In this document: positions 39,436 through 49,003 of the stretch, one piece after another
Layout: every line of letters begins with the position of its first letter
Position numbering within the stretch: the stretch's first letter is position 1
Source: Teichococcus aestuarii
Lineage (GTDB): Bacteria; Pseudomonadota; Alphaproteobacteria; Acetobacterales; Acetobacteraceae
Assembly: GCF_003116135.1 (NCBI RefSeq)
Contig: NZ_PDOA01000001.1
Coordinates: forward strand, 124,001 to 188,000
Direction: 5' to 3'
DNA: 64,000 nt
Notes under the pieces: generated by a model
Told to the model about the DNA's origin: nothing
Seen by the model: the letters and a program-made list of their open reading frames with translations, nothing else
Database searches by the model: none
Program-made: the position numbers and the translations under genes

Positions 39436-41091
39436 ATGAACAATAACGGAGACTTGGCCTTCATCCCGCTCGGCGGGACGGGGGAGATCGGCCTCAACCT
39501 GAACGTCTATCGCTGCGACGGGCAGCTTCTGGCGATCGATTGCGGCATCGGCTTCGGCGGGGCTGAGCAGCCCGAGGCGGAAGTTATGGTGCCTGACCCC
39601 GCCTGGCTGGCCGAACGCCGCGACAAGCTGCTGGGCCTGGTCATCACCCACGCGCATGAGGACCATCTCGGCGCCGTCGCACCGCTCTGGCCGCAGCTGC
39701 GCTGCCCCGTCTATGCCAGCCCCTTCGCGGCCGCCGTGCTGCGCCGCAAGCTGGGCGAGGCCGGGCTGATGGGGCAGGTCAAGCTCATCACCGTGCCGCT
39801 CGGCGGCACGCTGCAGCTTGGGCCGTTCGGCCTGCAGTTCATCCGCGTCACCCATTCGGTGCCGGAGCCGCAATCCATCGCCATCCGCACGCCCTATGGC
39901 ACGGTGCTGCACACCGGCGACTGGAAGCTGGACCCCGACCCGCTGGTGGGCGAGCCGACCGACGAGGCGGCCTTCGCCGAGCTGGGCCGGGAAGGCGTGC
40001 TGGCCATGGTGTGCGACAGCACCAACGCCCTGGTGGAAGGCCATTCCGGCAGCGAGGGCGAGGTGCGCCGCAACCTCACGGCGCTGATCCGCCAGCTCAA
40101 GGGCCGTGTCGCCGTCACCTGCTTCGCCACCAATGTGGCGCGGGTGGAATCCATCGCGCTGGCCGCCCAGGCGGCGGGGCGCAAGGTGGCGCTGTTCGGC
40201 CGCAGCCTGCGCAATGCCGAGGCCGCCGCCCGCGAATGCGGCTACATGCGCGAGGTGCCGCCCTTCATCCACGAGGATGATGCGGACGACGTGCCGGACG
40301 ACCAGCTGCTGATCATCTGCACGGGCAGCCAGGGCGAGCAGCGCTCGGCCATGTCCAAGATCGCCGCCGACACCCACCCCCGCATCTCGCTGGGCGAGGG
40401 GGACACGGTGATCTTCTCCTCCCGCATGATCCCGGGCAATGAGCGCGCCATCCTGCGCATGCAGGACGAGCTGGCCCGCGGCGGCTGCCGGGTGATGACG
40501 GCGGACGACCACATGGTGCACGTCTCCGGCCACCCGGCGCGGGACGAGCTGAAGCGCCTCTACAGCCTGGTGAAGCCGCGCTTCGCCGTGCCGGTGCATG
40601 GCGAGTGGCGCCACCTGCAGGAGCATGCCGCGCTGGCCCGCGAGATGGGCGCCACGCCGGTGCTGGTGGAGGATGGCGACGTGCTGCGCCTCGGCCCGCT
40701 CTCCGGCAACGCCACGCCGGATGTGGTGGAGGGGGTGCCCACCGGCCAGCTGGCGCTGGATGGCGAGAGGCTGCTGCCGCTGGAAGGCGGCGTGCTGGGT
40801 GCGCGGCGGCGGATGCTGTTCAACGGCATCGTCATGGCCTCGCTGGCGGTCGATCAGTCGGGCCGCGTGCTGGGCAACCCGGTGGTTTCCGCCCCCGGCC
40901 TGTTCGACATGGGCGACAGCGAGCCGGGGCAGATTGCCGACGAGCTGGCCCGCGCCGTCTCCGACATGCCGCCCGCCCTGAAGCGGGAGGACGACACGCT
41001 GCGCGACGCCGCCCGCACCGCGCTGCGCAAGGCGATGGGGCGCCGGCTGCGCAAGCGGCCGAGCGTCGAGATCCACCTGCTCCGGGTCTGA
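39436..41091 (+). CDS. rnj: Ribonuclease J
   Basis: A 551-residue metallo-beta-lactamase-fold nuclease of the beta-CASP family, with 5'-exonuclease and endonuclease activity in RNA decay and rRNA maturation. The zinc motif HAHEDH is at residues 72-77; further ligands are in THSVPEP and HTGDWK, and the beta-CASP parts in CTGSQGE and VPVHGEWRHL. The length matches RNase J. Converges on lolD across an AT-rich, hairpin-filled spacer. Confidence 0.95.
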   Translation: MNNNGDLAFIPLGGTGEIGLNLNVYRCDGQLLAIDCGIGFGGAEQPEAEVMVPDPAWLAERRDKLLGLVITHAHEDHLGAVAPLWPQLRCPVYASPFAAAVLRRKLGEAGLMGQVKLITVPLGGTLQLGPFGLQFIRVTHSVPEPQSIAIRTPYGTVLHTGDWKLDPDPLVGEPTDEAAFAELGREGVLAMVCDSTNALVEGHSGSEGEVRRNLTALIRQLKGRVAVTCFATNVARVESIALAAQAAGRKVALFGRSLRNAEAAARECGYMREVPPFIHEDDADDVPDDQLLIICTGSQGEQRSAMSKIAADTHPRISLGEGDTVIFSSRMIPGNERAILRMQDELARGGCRVMTADDHMVHVSGHPARDELKRLYSLVKPRFAVPVHGEWRHLQEHAALAREMGATPVLVEDGDVLRLGPLSGNATPDVVEGVPTGQLALDGERLLPLEGGVLGARRRMLFNGIVMASLAVDQSGRVLGNPVVSAPGLFDMGDSEPGQIADELARAVSDMPPALKREDDTLRDAARTALRKAMGRRLRKRPSVEIHLLRV

Positions 41092-41097
41092 ACGCAA

Positions 41098-41154
41098 AAA
41101 GCTGAGGGGGTGCTCCCCTCAGCTTTCTTTCTTCTTTTTCTGAAGAAAAAGAAG
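41098..41154. terminator. Two consecutive hairpins after rnj
   Basis: The first is a twelve-base stem AAAGCTGAGGGG / CCCCTCAGCTTT (41098-41109 with 41115-41126) followed by CTTTCTTC. The second is a perfect CTTCTTTTTC / GAAAAAGAAG stem (41131-41140 with 41145-41154, loop TGAA). The first alone is a good rho-independent terminator in both directions. Confidence 0.85.
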
Positions 41155-41222
41155 CAAAAAGACTTCTCTTGTCTGGCGTTTCGCGATCAGCAAGCAAGCG
41201 CCAAAATGACAAAAGTTTTTTG

Positions 41223-41244
41223 GTTCTTTTTTTCAAAAAAGAAC
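41223..41244. terminator. A/T stem hairpin after lolD
   Basis: GTTCTTTTTT and AAAAAAGAAC (41223-41232 with 41235-41244) form a ten-base palindrome. Its all-A/T core is striking in this GC-rich DNA. It lies 19 bases past the lolD stop and may help end the minus-strand transcript. Confidence 0.55.
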
Positions 41245-41262
41245 GTCACTCCAAGCACTTCT

Positions 41263-41943
41263 TCAGGCCGCGACCACCTTGCCATCGCGCAGGGTGACGA
41301 CGCGGTCCATGCGGGCCGCCAGATCCGGGTTGTGGGTGGCGATCAGTGCCGCCACGCCGGCGCCCCGCACCGCCTCCAGCAATTGCGCGAAGACCCGGTC
41401 CGAGGTGGCCACGTCCAGGTTGCCGGTCGGCTCGTCGGCCAGCAGCAGGCCGGGGCGGTTGGCGAGCGCGCGGGCGATGGCCACGCGCTGCTGCTCCCCG
41501 CCCGAGAGGCGGCCGGGGCGATGCTGCTCGCGGCCTTCCAGGCCGAAGCCCGCCAGCAGTTCCTGGGCGCGTTGCGCGGCGGCCTTCTCGGCGGTGCCGA
41601 GCGCCATCTGCGGCAGCACCACATTCTCCAGCGCCGTGAATTCCGGCAGCAGGTGGTGGAACTGGTAGACGAAGCCGATGTTGCGGCCGCGCAGCGCGCT
41701 GCGCGCCTCGTCGCCCAGCGTGCCGGCGGCGCGGCCGTCGATGAACACCTCGCCGCCATCCGGCTTCTCCAGCAGCCCCGCCAGGTGCAGCAGGGTGGAC
41801 TTGCCGGTGCCCGAGGGCGCCACCAGCGCCACGATCTCGCCCGCCCGCAGCACCAGATCGGCACCGCGCAGCACGGGCAGCTCGCCCGCCTCCGTGCGGT
41901 AGCGCCGCTCGACGGCGGCCAGGCGCAGCCTTGGCTCATTCAT
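41263..41943 (-). CDS. lolD: Lipoprotein-releasing system ATP-binding protein
   Basis: A 226-residue ABC ATPase that powers release of outer-membrane lipoproteins with LolC/E. Walker [10 protein letters not shown], signature LSGGEQQR, Walker [13 protein letters not shown], and an H-loop in IATHNPDLA. The MacB/LolD-type [19 protein letters not shown]-loop is clear. Overlaps lolC by eight bases. Confidence 0.94.
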   Translation of the reverse strand: MNEPRLRLAAVERRYRTEAGELPVLRGADLVLRAGEIVALVAPSGTGKSTLLHLAGLLEKPDGGEVFIDGRAAGTLGDEARSALRGRNIGFVYQFHHLLPEFTALENVVLPQMALGTAEKAAAQRAQELLAGFGLEGREQHRPGRLSGGEQQRVAIARALANRPGLLLADEPTGNLDVATSDRVFAQLLEAVRGAGVAALIATHNPDLAARMDRVVTLRDGKVVAA

Positions 41944-43189
41944 TGCGGAGCGCCTCCACCGGGTCGGTGCGCGCGGCGCGCCAGGAGGGGTAGAGCGTGG
42001 CCAGGAGGGAGAGGCCGAGGCCCATCAGCACCACCTGCGTCACCTCGCTCGGGTCCACCACCGCCGGCAGGCGGGTGAGGAAATACACCTCCGGGCTGAA
42101 CAGCTGCGTGCCGGTAAGCGATTGCAGGAACTGCCGGATGTGCTCGATGTTGAGGCAGAAGACCAGCCCGAGGCCGAAGCCGATGGCGGTGCCGAGCACG
42201 CCGATCGAGGTGCCGCAGAGCAGGAAGATGCGCATCACCGCGCCGCTGGTGGCGCCCATGGTGCGCAGGATGGCGATGTCGCGCCCCTTGTCCTTCACCA
42301 GCATGATCAGCGAGGAGACGATGTTGAACGCCGCCACGATGATGATGAGGGTGAGGATGAGGAACATGACGTTCCGCTCCACCTGCACGGCGGCGAAGAA
42401 GGAGGAATTGGCCGCCTGCCAGTCCAGCACCCGCACGGGGGTGGGGGAGAGCGCCTGGGTGATCTCGCGCGTCACCGCCCGCACATTGTCCGGGTCCTGC
42501 ACGAAGACCTCGATCTGCGAGGCGGCGTCGCGCATCTGGAAGTAGAGCTGCGCGGCGGGGAGGGGGAGGAAGACGTAGGAGCTGTCATACTCGTTCATCC
42601 CCGCCTCGAACATCGCCACCACCGTGTAGGCGCGCAGGCGGGGCACGGTGCCGATGACGGTGGCGCGGCCCTGCGGCGAGACGAGCGTCACCTTGTCGCC
42701 GATCCGCAGGCCGAGCTTCTGCGCCAGCCGCGTGCCGACCAGGATGGCGTCCTCGCCCTGGAAGGCGTCGAGCGAGCCGGCGCGGATGTTGCCCGCCAGC
42801 AGCGGCCGGGCGCGCAGATCCTCCGGCTTGATGCCGCGGGCGAGGCCGCCCGTGGCGCCGCCGGCCTCGCTGGTCAGCAGCACCTGCCCCTCGACCAGCG
42901 GGGTGGCGCTGGCCACGCCCGCAAGCTGCCGCACCCGCTCGGCGATATCGTCATAGTCCCGGAGGCCGCCGGGGCCCGCGGCATGGATGCCGAGATGCCC
43001 GTTCAGCCCCAGGATGCGGCCCAGCAATTCCTGCCGAAAGCCGTTCATCACGCTCATCACGATGATCAGCGTGGCGACGCCAAGCGCGATGCCCACCAGC
43101 GAGAAGCCGGCAATCACCGAGACGAAGCGCTCGCCCTTGCGCGCCCGCAGGTAGCGGAACGCGACCTTCCGTTCGAACGCCCCGAACAT
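41936..43189 (-). CDS. lolC: Lipoprotein-releasing system permease
   Basis: A 417-residue inner-membrane protein of the LolC/LolE family: one membrane helix near residues 22-45, a large periplasmic domain to about 265, then three helices of an FtsX-like domain. It opens [20 protein letters not shown] and ends [20 protein letters not shown], both family hallmarks. As in other alphaproteobacteria a single LolC/E-type permease (LolF-like) is likely to serve for both. Follows proS by eight bases. Confidence 0.93.
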   Translation of the reverse strand: MFGAFERKVAFRYLRARKGERFVSVIAGFSLVGIALGVATLIIVMSVMNGFRQELLGRILGLNGHLGIHAAGPGGLRDYDDIAERVRQLAGVASATPLVEGQVLLTSEAGGATGGLARGIKPEDLRARPLLAGNIRAGSLDAFQGEDAILVGTRLAQKLGLRIGDKVTLVSPQGRATVIGTVPRLRAYTVVAMFEAGMNEYDSSYVFLPLPAAQLYFQMRDAASQIEVFVQDPDNVRAVTREITQALSPTPVRVLDWQAANSSFFAAVQVERNVMFLILTLIIIVAAFNIVSSLIMLVKDKGRDIAILRTMGATSGAVMRIFLLCGTSIGVLGTAIGFGLGLVFCLNIEHIRQFLQSLTGTQLFSPEVYFLTRLPAVVDPSEVTQVVLMGLGLSLLATLYPSWRAARTDPVEALRNE

Positions 43190-43197
43190 GCCGTCCC

Positions 43198-44508
43198 TTA
43201 CTTCCCGAGGATCTGCGCCAGCGCGGCCTCGATCGAGACCTCCTGGCGCTCGCCCGTGGCGCGGCGCTTCAGCTCGATGATGCCGTTGGCGGCGCCGCGC
43301 GGGCCGATGATGGCCTGCCAGGGATAGCCCGCCAGATCGGCGTCGTTGAACTTCACGCCGGCGCGCTCGGGGCGGTCGTCATACACGGCCTCCTGGCCGA
43401 GCGAGGCGTAGAGCTTCTCGCACAGCGCGTCGGTCGCCAGGTCGCCGGACTTCAGGTTGAGGATGGCGCAGCGGAAGGGCGCCACGGCATCCGGCCACTT
43501 GATGCCGGCCTCGTCGTGGTTGGCCTCGATCAGCGCGCCGAGCAGGCGGGAGACGCCGATGCCGTAGGAGCCCATCTGCGGCACCAGCGGGTTGCCGTCC
43601 GGCCCCGCCACGGTCAGGCCCATCGACTTCGAGTACTTGTCGCCGAAATAGAAGATGTGGCCGACCTCGATGCCGCGGGCCGAGACCTGGTTCTCCGCGC
43701 CGATGGCGTTCCAGGCCGCCTCGTCATGCATCTCGTCGGTGGCGGCGTAACGGCTGGTCCAGAAATCGACGGTGGGGTTCAGGTCGCCCTCGTAGTCGGG
43801 CTTCTGGGCCAGCACGTCGAATTCCAGCAGGTCCTTGTGCAGGTAGACCTGGCTCTCGCCCGTCTCGGCCAGGATGATGAACTCGTGGGACAGGTCGCCG
43901 CCGATGGGGCCGGTGTCCGCGCGCATCGGGATGGCCTTCAGCCCCATGCGGGCGAAGGTGCGCAAATAGGCCACGAACATCTTCTTGTAGGAGAGGCGGG
44001 CGGCCTCGGCGTCCATGTCGAAGGAATAGGCGTCCTTCATCAGGAACTCGCGGCCGCGCATCACGCCGAAGCGGGGGCGGATCTCGTCCCGGAACTTCCA
44101 CTGGATGTGGTAGAGGTTGCGCGGCAGGTCGCGGTAGGACTTGGCGTAGGACTTGAAGATGTCCGTCACCATTTCCTCGTTGGTCGGGCCGAAGAGCATC
44201 TCGCGCTCATGCCGGTCCGTGATGCGCAGCATCTCCTTGCCATAGTCGTCGTAGCGGCCGGACTGGCGCCAGAGCTCTGCGCTCTGGATCGTCGGCATCA
44301 GGATCTCCTGGGCGCCGGCGGCGTCCTGCTCCTCCCGCACGATCTGGCTGACCTTCTGCAGCACGCGCAGGCCGAGCGGCAGCCAGGCATAGATGCCGGC
44401 GCTGGTCTGCCGAATCATGCCGGCGCGCAGCATCAGCTTGTGCGAGGCGATCGAGGCCTCGGCGGGGATTTCTTTGAGGGTCGGCAGGAAGGCGCGGGAG
44501 AGGCGCAA
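43198..44508 (-). CDS. proS: Proline--tRNA ligase, short form
   Basis: A 436-residue class II synthetase lacking the editing insertion of E. coli ProRS (572 residues); this short form is normal for alphaproteobacteria. Motif 1 lies in [20 protein letters not shown], motif 2 in [20 protein letters not shown] and motif 3 in [16 protein letters not shown]. The start is TTG at 44508 ([13 protein letters not shown]), with GGAG about nine bases upstream; it aligns with the usual family start. Confidence 0.96.
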   Translation of the reverse strand: MRLSRAFLPTLKEIPAEASIASHKLMLRAGMIRQTSAGIYAWLPLGLRVLQKVSQIVREEQDAAGAQEILMPTIQSAELWRQSGRYDDYGKEMLRITDRHEREMLFGPTNEEMVTDIFKSYAKSYRDLPRNLYHIQWKFRDEIRPRFGVMRGREFLMKDAYSFDMDAEAARLSYKKMFVAYLRTFARMGLKAIPMRADTGPIGGDLSHEFIILAETGESQVYLHKDLLEFDVLAQKPDYEGDLNPTVDFWTSRYAATDEMHDEAAWNAIGAENQVSARGIEVGHIFYFGDKYSKSMGLTVAGPDGNPLVPQMGSYGIGVSRLLGALIEANHDEAGIKWPDAVAPFRCAILNLKSGDLATDALCEKLYASLGQEAVYDDRPERAGVKFNDADLAGYPWQAIIGPRGAANGIIELKRRATGERQEVSIEAALAQILGK

Positions 44509-44699
44509 GGGATTCAGCTCCGGTCGGACTACGGCCGGCGGAAGGTAAGGGCGCGGCGCCGGATGCGCCAGGGGGAGAGGGGCAAGGTGCCCTGCTCCAT
44601 GCTGCGCCGCAATAAAAATACGATTAATTCACGGTTGACGACATTTTTCGATGATCGTTCCGGCTTTTTGCTTGGAATGTCGTCGCTCGGGCGATACAA

Positions 44700-44908
44700 A
44701 CAGAAAAAAGGGCCACACCCCGAAAGGTGCGGCCCGAGTTTAGGGAGGAAACGCCAGTCACACGGCAGGAAGAGAACCAGCTCTCTTCCTGGGACTGATG
44801 GTGCAGCGCCCCCTCTGGCGCCGCAACGCAAAATCACCCGTCAATCGCCATAAAAATAGGCGCCCGCAACGCATCTGCCCAAAAGCGGGCAGATGCGGTT
44901 CTTTTTCT
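44700..44908 (+). ncRNA. Candidate small RNA with several hairpins
   Basis: Four hairpins follow one another: GGGCCACACC / GGTGCGGCCC with one mismatch (44710-44719 with 44726-44735), AGGAAGAGA / TCTCTTCCT (44767-44775 with 44782-44790), GCGCC / GGCGC (44806-44810 with 44817-44821), and a terminator hairpin at 44871-44896. The direction follows from the T run after the last one. A GATACA -10-like element lies at 44693-44698. It matches no RNA family that can be recognised by eye. Confidence 0.35.
44871..44908 (+). terminator. Rho-independent terminator reading rightward
   Basis: A perfect ten-base stem GCATCTGCCC / GGGCAGATGC (44871-44880 with 44887-44896) is followed by GGTTCTTTTTCT. No protein gene on the plus strand ends here, which implies an RNA gene upstream. 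Confidence 0.7.
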
Positions 44909-44919
44909 AGCCTGACAGC

Positions 44920-45183
44920 CTAATTGGTAGGCATGGCCAGCCAGCCTTCGCGGAAGCTCAGCCAGGGGCTGTTGATCACCCATGCCAGCCCGGCCCAGAT
45001 GACGGCCGAGATGAGGGTGGTCAGGAGCGCCTTCTTCAGCAGGCCGGGCGCCTGCGGCGCACCGCGCCAGCCGCCCGTGGCGGTGTCGCCCTCGCTGTCG
45101 GGCTGAACGCCGATCGGCAGCACGGCGAAGAGCACCGTCCACCAGACCAGGAAATAGACCACAAAGCCGGTGAACCAGTTCAT
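44920..45183 (-). CDS. DUF1467 family membrane protein
   Basis: An 87-residue protein with two membrane helices, at about residues 4-24 and 52-72, separated by a polar loop containing GVQPDSEGD. It opens MNWFTGFVVYFLVWWTVLFA, typical of DUF1467, a family of unknown function conserved in alphaproteobacteria and commonly found beside proS and lolC/D, as here. Divergent from dnaE, 135 bases away. Confidence 0.85.
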   Translation of the reverse strand: MNWFTGFVVYFLVWWTVLFAVLPIGVQPDSEGDTATGGWRGAPQAPGLLKKALLTTLISAVIWAGLAWVINSPWLSFREGWLAMPTN

Positions 45184-45318
45184 CGCCGCGCTCCCTGCCG
45201 CATGGCGGCGGAGATAGGCGCTTCCCGCTGTCTCGGCCAGGGGCGGGGTGGCCGGCGCATGGCCGCCCGGCCCGGCTGGGCCATCCCCCCGCCGGGGCGG
45301 CCGTGCTAGAAAGGCGGC

Positions 45319-48300
45319 ATGACCGACAGCTTCGTCCATCTGCACACCCATTCCGCCTATTCCCTGGCCGAGGGGGCGATCAAGGCGGAGAAGCTGGCCG
45401 AGCTGGCGCGGGCGGACGGCCAGCCGGCCGTGGCGCTGACCGACACGGCCAACATGTTCGGCGCGCTGGAATTCGCCAAGGCCTGCGCCGGCAAGGGGGT
45501 GCAGCCCATCATGGGCTGCCAGCTCTGGCTCTCCCGCTCCGCCGCCGACCCGCGCCCCGAGGTGCTGCGCCTGGCGCCGGATTGCGTGGTGGCGCTGGCC
45601 ACCAACGCGCAGGGGCTGGAGAATGTGCAGCGCCTCTCCTCGCACGGCTTCCTGCGGGACGATCCGTCTGGCAAGCCGGCCATCACGCTGGAATTGCTGC
45701 AGCAGCACGCGGAGGGGGTGTTCCTGCTGACGGGCGGCACCTGCGGCCCGCTGGGGCGGCTGCTGCAGGAGGGCAGGCGCGACGCCGCGCGGCACCTGCT
45801 GGACGCGCTGAAGGAGAGCTTCGGCGACCGGCTGGCGGTGGAGCTGACCCGGCACGGGCTGGAGGTGGAGCGCGGGCTGGACCCCGCCCTGGTGGCGCTG
45901 GCCGATGCCGCCGGGCTGCCGATCGTCGCCGGCAACGATGTCTACTTCGCCAAATCCGGCATGTACGAGGCGCATGACGCGCTGCTCTGCATCGCCGAGG
46001 GGCGGACCCTGGCCGAGCCCGACCGCCGCCGCCTGACCGCCGAGCACTACTTCAAGTCGGCCGCGGAGATGCGCCGCCTCTTCGCCGACCTGCCGGAGGC
46101 CTGCGACAACACCCTGGCCATCGCCCGCCGCTGCGCCATCATGGCCGAGAGCCGCAAGCCGGAGCTGCCCATCTGCCCCAAGGTGCAGCCCGGCATGACC
46201 GAGGCCGAGACGGTGCGCGACATGGCCGCCCGCGGCCTGGAGGCGCGGCTCGACGCCCAGGGCACTCCCGCCACGCCGGAGGCCCGCGCCGTCTACCGCG
46301 ACCGGCTGACCTTCGAACTGGACGTGATCGAGAAGATGGGCTTCTCGGGCTACTTCCTGATCGTGGCGGACTTCATCCAGTGGGCGAAGGGGCAGGGCAT
46401 CCCGGTGGGGCCGGGGCGCGGCTCGGGCGCCGGCTCGGTTGCCGCCTGGGCGCTGCTGATCACCGACCTCGACCCGCTGCGCTTCGGCCTGCTCTTCGAG
46501 CGCTTCCTCAACCCCGAGCGCGTCTCGATGCCGGATTTCGACATCGACTTCTGCCAGGAGCGGCGGGACGAGGTGATCCAGTATGTCCGCCGCGAATATG
46601 GCGAGGACCGGGTGGCGCAGATCATCACCTTCGGCCGCCTCCAGGCCAAGGCGGTGGTGCGCGACGTCGGCCGCGTCATGGGCATGCCCTATGGCCAGGT
46701 GAACAAGATCGCCGAGCTGATCCCGTTCAACCCGGCCAAGCCCGTCACGCTGCAGCAGGCGATCGACGGCGAGCCGCGGCTGCAGGAGATGCGCGAGGCG
46801 GACGAGACGGTGGAGCGGCTGATGGAGACCGCCCTGGTGCTGGAGGGGCTCTACCGCAACGCCTCCACCCATGCGGCGGGCGTGGTGATCGGCCGCAAGC
46901 CGCTGATCGACACGGTGGCGCTCTACCGCGACCCGCGCTCGGACATGCTGGTGACGCAGTATTCCATGAAGTACGTGGAGAACGCCTCCCTGGTGAAGTT
47001 CGACTTCCTCGGCCTCAAGACGCTCACCGTGCTGCAGCGGGCGGTCGAGATGCTGGCCGAGCAGGGCATCGAGATCGACCTCGCCACCCTGCCGCTGGAC
47101 GACAAGAAGACCTACGAGATGCTGGCGCGCGGCGATTCCGCCGGGGTGTTCCAGTTCGAAGGCCAGGGCATGCGGGACTGCCTGCGCATGATGCGCCCCG
47201 ACCGCTTCGAGGATCTGATCGCCGCCGTCTCGCTCTACCGCCCCGGCCCGATGGCCAACATCCCGGCCTATTGCGCCCGCAAGCATGGCGAGCCCTGGGA
47301 GCCGGTGCACCCGGCCATGCGCCACCTGGTCGAGGAGACCTACGGCATCCTGGTCTACCAGGAGCAGGTCATGCAGATCAGCCAGGACGTGGCCGGCTAC
47401 AGCCTCGGCGGCGCCGACCTGCTGCGCCGCGCCATGGGCAAGAAGATCCGCTCCGAGATGGAGGCGCAGCGCAAGATCTTCGTCGATGGCGCGGTGAGGA
47501 ACGGCGTGCCGGAGGCCAAGGCGGGCGAGATCTTCGACCTGATGGAGAAGTTCGCGGAATACGGCTTCAACAAGTCGCACGCCGCGGCCTATGCGCTGGT
47601 CGCCTATCACACGGCCTATCTCAAGGCGAACTACCCGGTGGCCTTCCTGGCCGCCTCCATGACCTTCGACATGGACAAGACGGAGAAGCTGGCCAACCAC
47701 ATGCAGGAGGCCGCCCGCCTCGGCATCCCTGTCCTGCCGCCGGACGTGAACCGCTCGGCCGCCGATTTCCGCACCGAGATCCGGGAGGAGGACGGCAAGC
47801 CCTGCATCCGCTTCGCCCTGGCCGCGGTGAAGCGCGTCGGCATGCAGGCGATGAAGGACATGGTGAAGGCGCGGGACGGGAAGGGGCCGTTCCGCTCCAT
47901 CGCCGACTTCGCCCAGCGCGTGGACCCCAAGCTGCTGAACAAGATGCAGCTGGAGAACCTGGCCCGCGCCGGCGCCTTCGACAGCCTGGAGAAGAACCGG
48001 GCCCGGATGACCGCGAGCGCCGAGGTGATCCTGCGCCGCGCCCAGGCGGCCGCCGAGGAGCGGACCTCCAGCCAGATCGGCCTGTTCGGCGGCGGGGATG
48101 CGAAGCCCGAGCCGCTGCGCATGCCGCAGGTGAACGAATGGCCGGAACTCGAGCGGCTGAGCCAGGAGGCGGAGGCGGTGGGCTTCCACCTCTCCGCCCA
48201 CCCACTCGACACCTACAAGGAGGTGCTGCGCAAGCTGCGCACCACGCCCATTGCCCAGCTCCAGATGCGGGCCGAGGCGGGGGCGGGCATGCTCAAGATC

Positions 48301-48774
48301 GCCGGCACGGTGGTGAACAGCAAGGAGCGCACCACCCGCACCGGCAGCCGCATGGCCTGGGTGCGGCTCTCCGATTCCTCCGGCAGCGTGGAGGTGACGC
48401 TGTTCTCCGAGACGCTGCTGAAGAACCGGCCCCTGCTGGTGGAGGGCACCGCGCTGCTGATCACGGCCGAGGCGCGGATGGATGGCGAGAACCTGCGCCT
48501 GACCGCCCAGGCCGTGGAATCGCTCGACAAGGCGGCGAGCGGGGTGGGGCAGATGCTGCGCCTCGGCATCGAGGACATGGCGGCGGTGGAGCCGATCCGC
48601 GCCCTGCTGGCGCGCGAGGGGCAGGGCAAGGGCACCGTCATCCTGGTGCCGCGCCTCGCCGAGGGGCAGGAGGTGGAGGTGATGCTGCCCGGCCGCTGGA
48701 ACGTCTCGCCCCGGCTGACGCAGGAGATGAAGGTACTGCCCGGAGTGGTCGCGCTCTCCGCGCCGCCGGGCTGA
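45319..48774 (+). CDS. dnaE: DNA polymerase III subunit alpha
   Basis: An 1151-residue replicative polymerase. The N-terminal PHP domain opens FVHLHTHSAYSLAEGAIK; the catalytic palm has the acidic motif MPDFDIDFCQERRDEV; the fingers region follows (GRLQAKAVVRDVGRVMG); a C-terminal OB-fold includes RMAWVRLSDSSGSVEVTLFS. Length and order match DnaE1. A TAGAAA element lies just before the ATG, so its leader may be very short. Confidence 0.97.
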   Translation: MTDSFVHLHTHSAYSLAEGAIKAEKLAELARADGQPAVALTDTANMFGALEFAKACAGKGVQPIMGCQLWLSRSAADPRPEVLRLAPDCVVALATNAQGLENVQRLSSHGFLRDDPSGKPAITLELLQQHAEGVFLLTGGTCGPLGRLLQEGRRDAARHLLDALKESFGDRLAVELTRHGLEVERGLDPALVALADAAGLPIVAGNDVYFAKSGMYEAHDALLCIAEGRTLAEPDRRRLTAEHYFKSAAEMRRLFADLPEACDNTLAIARRCAIMAESRKPELPICPKVQPGMTEAETVRDMAARGLEARLDAQGTPATPEARAVYRDRLTFELDVIEKMGFSGYFLIVADFIQWAKGQGIPVGPGRGSGAGSVAAWALLITDLDPLRFGLLFERFLNPERVSMPDFDIDFCQERRDEVIQYVRREYGEDRVAQIITFGRLQAKAVVRDVGRVMGMPYGQVNKIAELIPFNPAKPVTLQQAIDGEPRLQEMREADETVERLMETALVLEGLYRNASTHAAGVVIGRKPLIDTVALYRDPRSDMLVTQYSMKYVENASLVKFDFLGLKTLTVLQRAVEMLAEQGIEIDLATLPLDDKKTYEMLARGDSAGVFQFEGQGMRDCLRMMRPDRFEDLIAAVSLYRPGPMANIPAYCARKHGEPWEPVHPAMRHLVEETYGILVYQEQVMQISQDVAGYSLGGADLLRRAMGKKIRSEMEAQRKIFVDGAVRNGVPEAKAGEIFDLMEKFAEYGFNKSHAAAYALVAYHTAYLKANYPVAFLAASMTFDMDKTEKLANHMQEAARLGIPVLPPDVNRSAADFRTEIREEDGKPCIRFALAAVKRVGMQAMKDMVKARDGKGPFRSIADFAQRVDPKLLNKMQLENLARAGAFDSLEKNRARMTASAEVILRRAQAAAEERTSSQIGLFGGGDAKPEPLRMPQVNEWPELERLSQEAEAVGFHLSAHPLDTYKEVLRKLRTTPIAQLQMRAEAGAGMLKIAGTVVNSKERTTRTGSRMAWVRLSDSSGSVEVTLFSETLLKNRPLLVEGTALLITAEARMDGENLRLTAQAVESLDKAASGVGQMLRLGIEDMAAVEPIRALLAREGQGKGTVILVPRLAEGQEVEVMLPGRWNVSPRLTQEMKVLPGVVALSAPPG

Positions 48775-49003
48775 CGCCCCGGGCCCGCAGCCTGCGGGCC
48801 GGGGGCGGCAGGGCCGATAGGGCTTGCGGCGGGGCGCCGGTTGCGCCATATGGCCCGCGCCGGCCCGGGTCCGTTCCCCAGGCCGGTCATTCCGCACGCG
48901 GTGCGCCCTTCCGTCTCCGGGCGAGCAGGGTCCGGTCCCGGGGAGACATCCCGGGCTTAGCGCCGCGGAGGCTCAACCGGACGTGACGTGAAGGACCGCC
49001 CCC

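Larger units (their letters stand above)
44509..44919. other. 411-base gap between proS and the DUF1467 gene
   Basis: No convincing protein gene. 44600-44700 is AT-rich for this sequence, with TTGACG at 44635-44640; the rest is packed with inverted repeats. Some of it must be the proS promoter, read leftward; the right part looks like a small RNA gene, listed separately. Confidence 0.5.

Noticed and set aside
39152-39436. A 94-codon minus-strand frame and a 138-codon plus-strand frame in the birA-rnj gap
   Set aside because: Neither shows family motifs or a ribosome site; the plus-strand frame begins inside birA.
44529-44837. A 102-codon open frame on the minus strand in the proS/DUF1467 gap
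   Set aside because: No resemblance to a known protein, no ribosome site, and its region is taken up by hairpins and a terminator reading the other way.
44798-44922. A 41-codon ATG frame on the plus strand in the candidate small RNA
   Set aside because: It would read through the terminator hairpin and has no ribosome-binding site.
44920-48897. A 1325-codon open frame antisense to dnaE
   Set aside because: Only its final 87 codons (the DUF1467 protein) look real; the rest is a shadow of dnaE.
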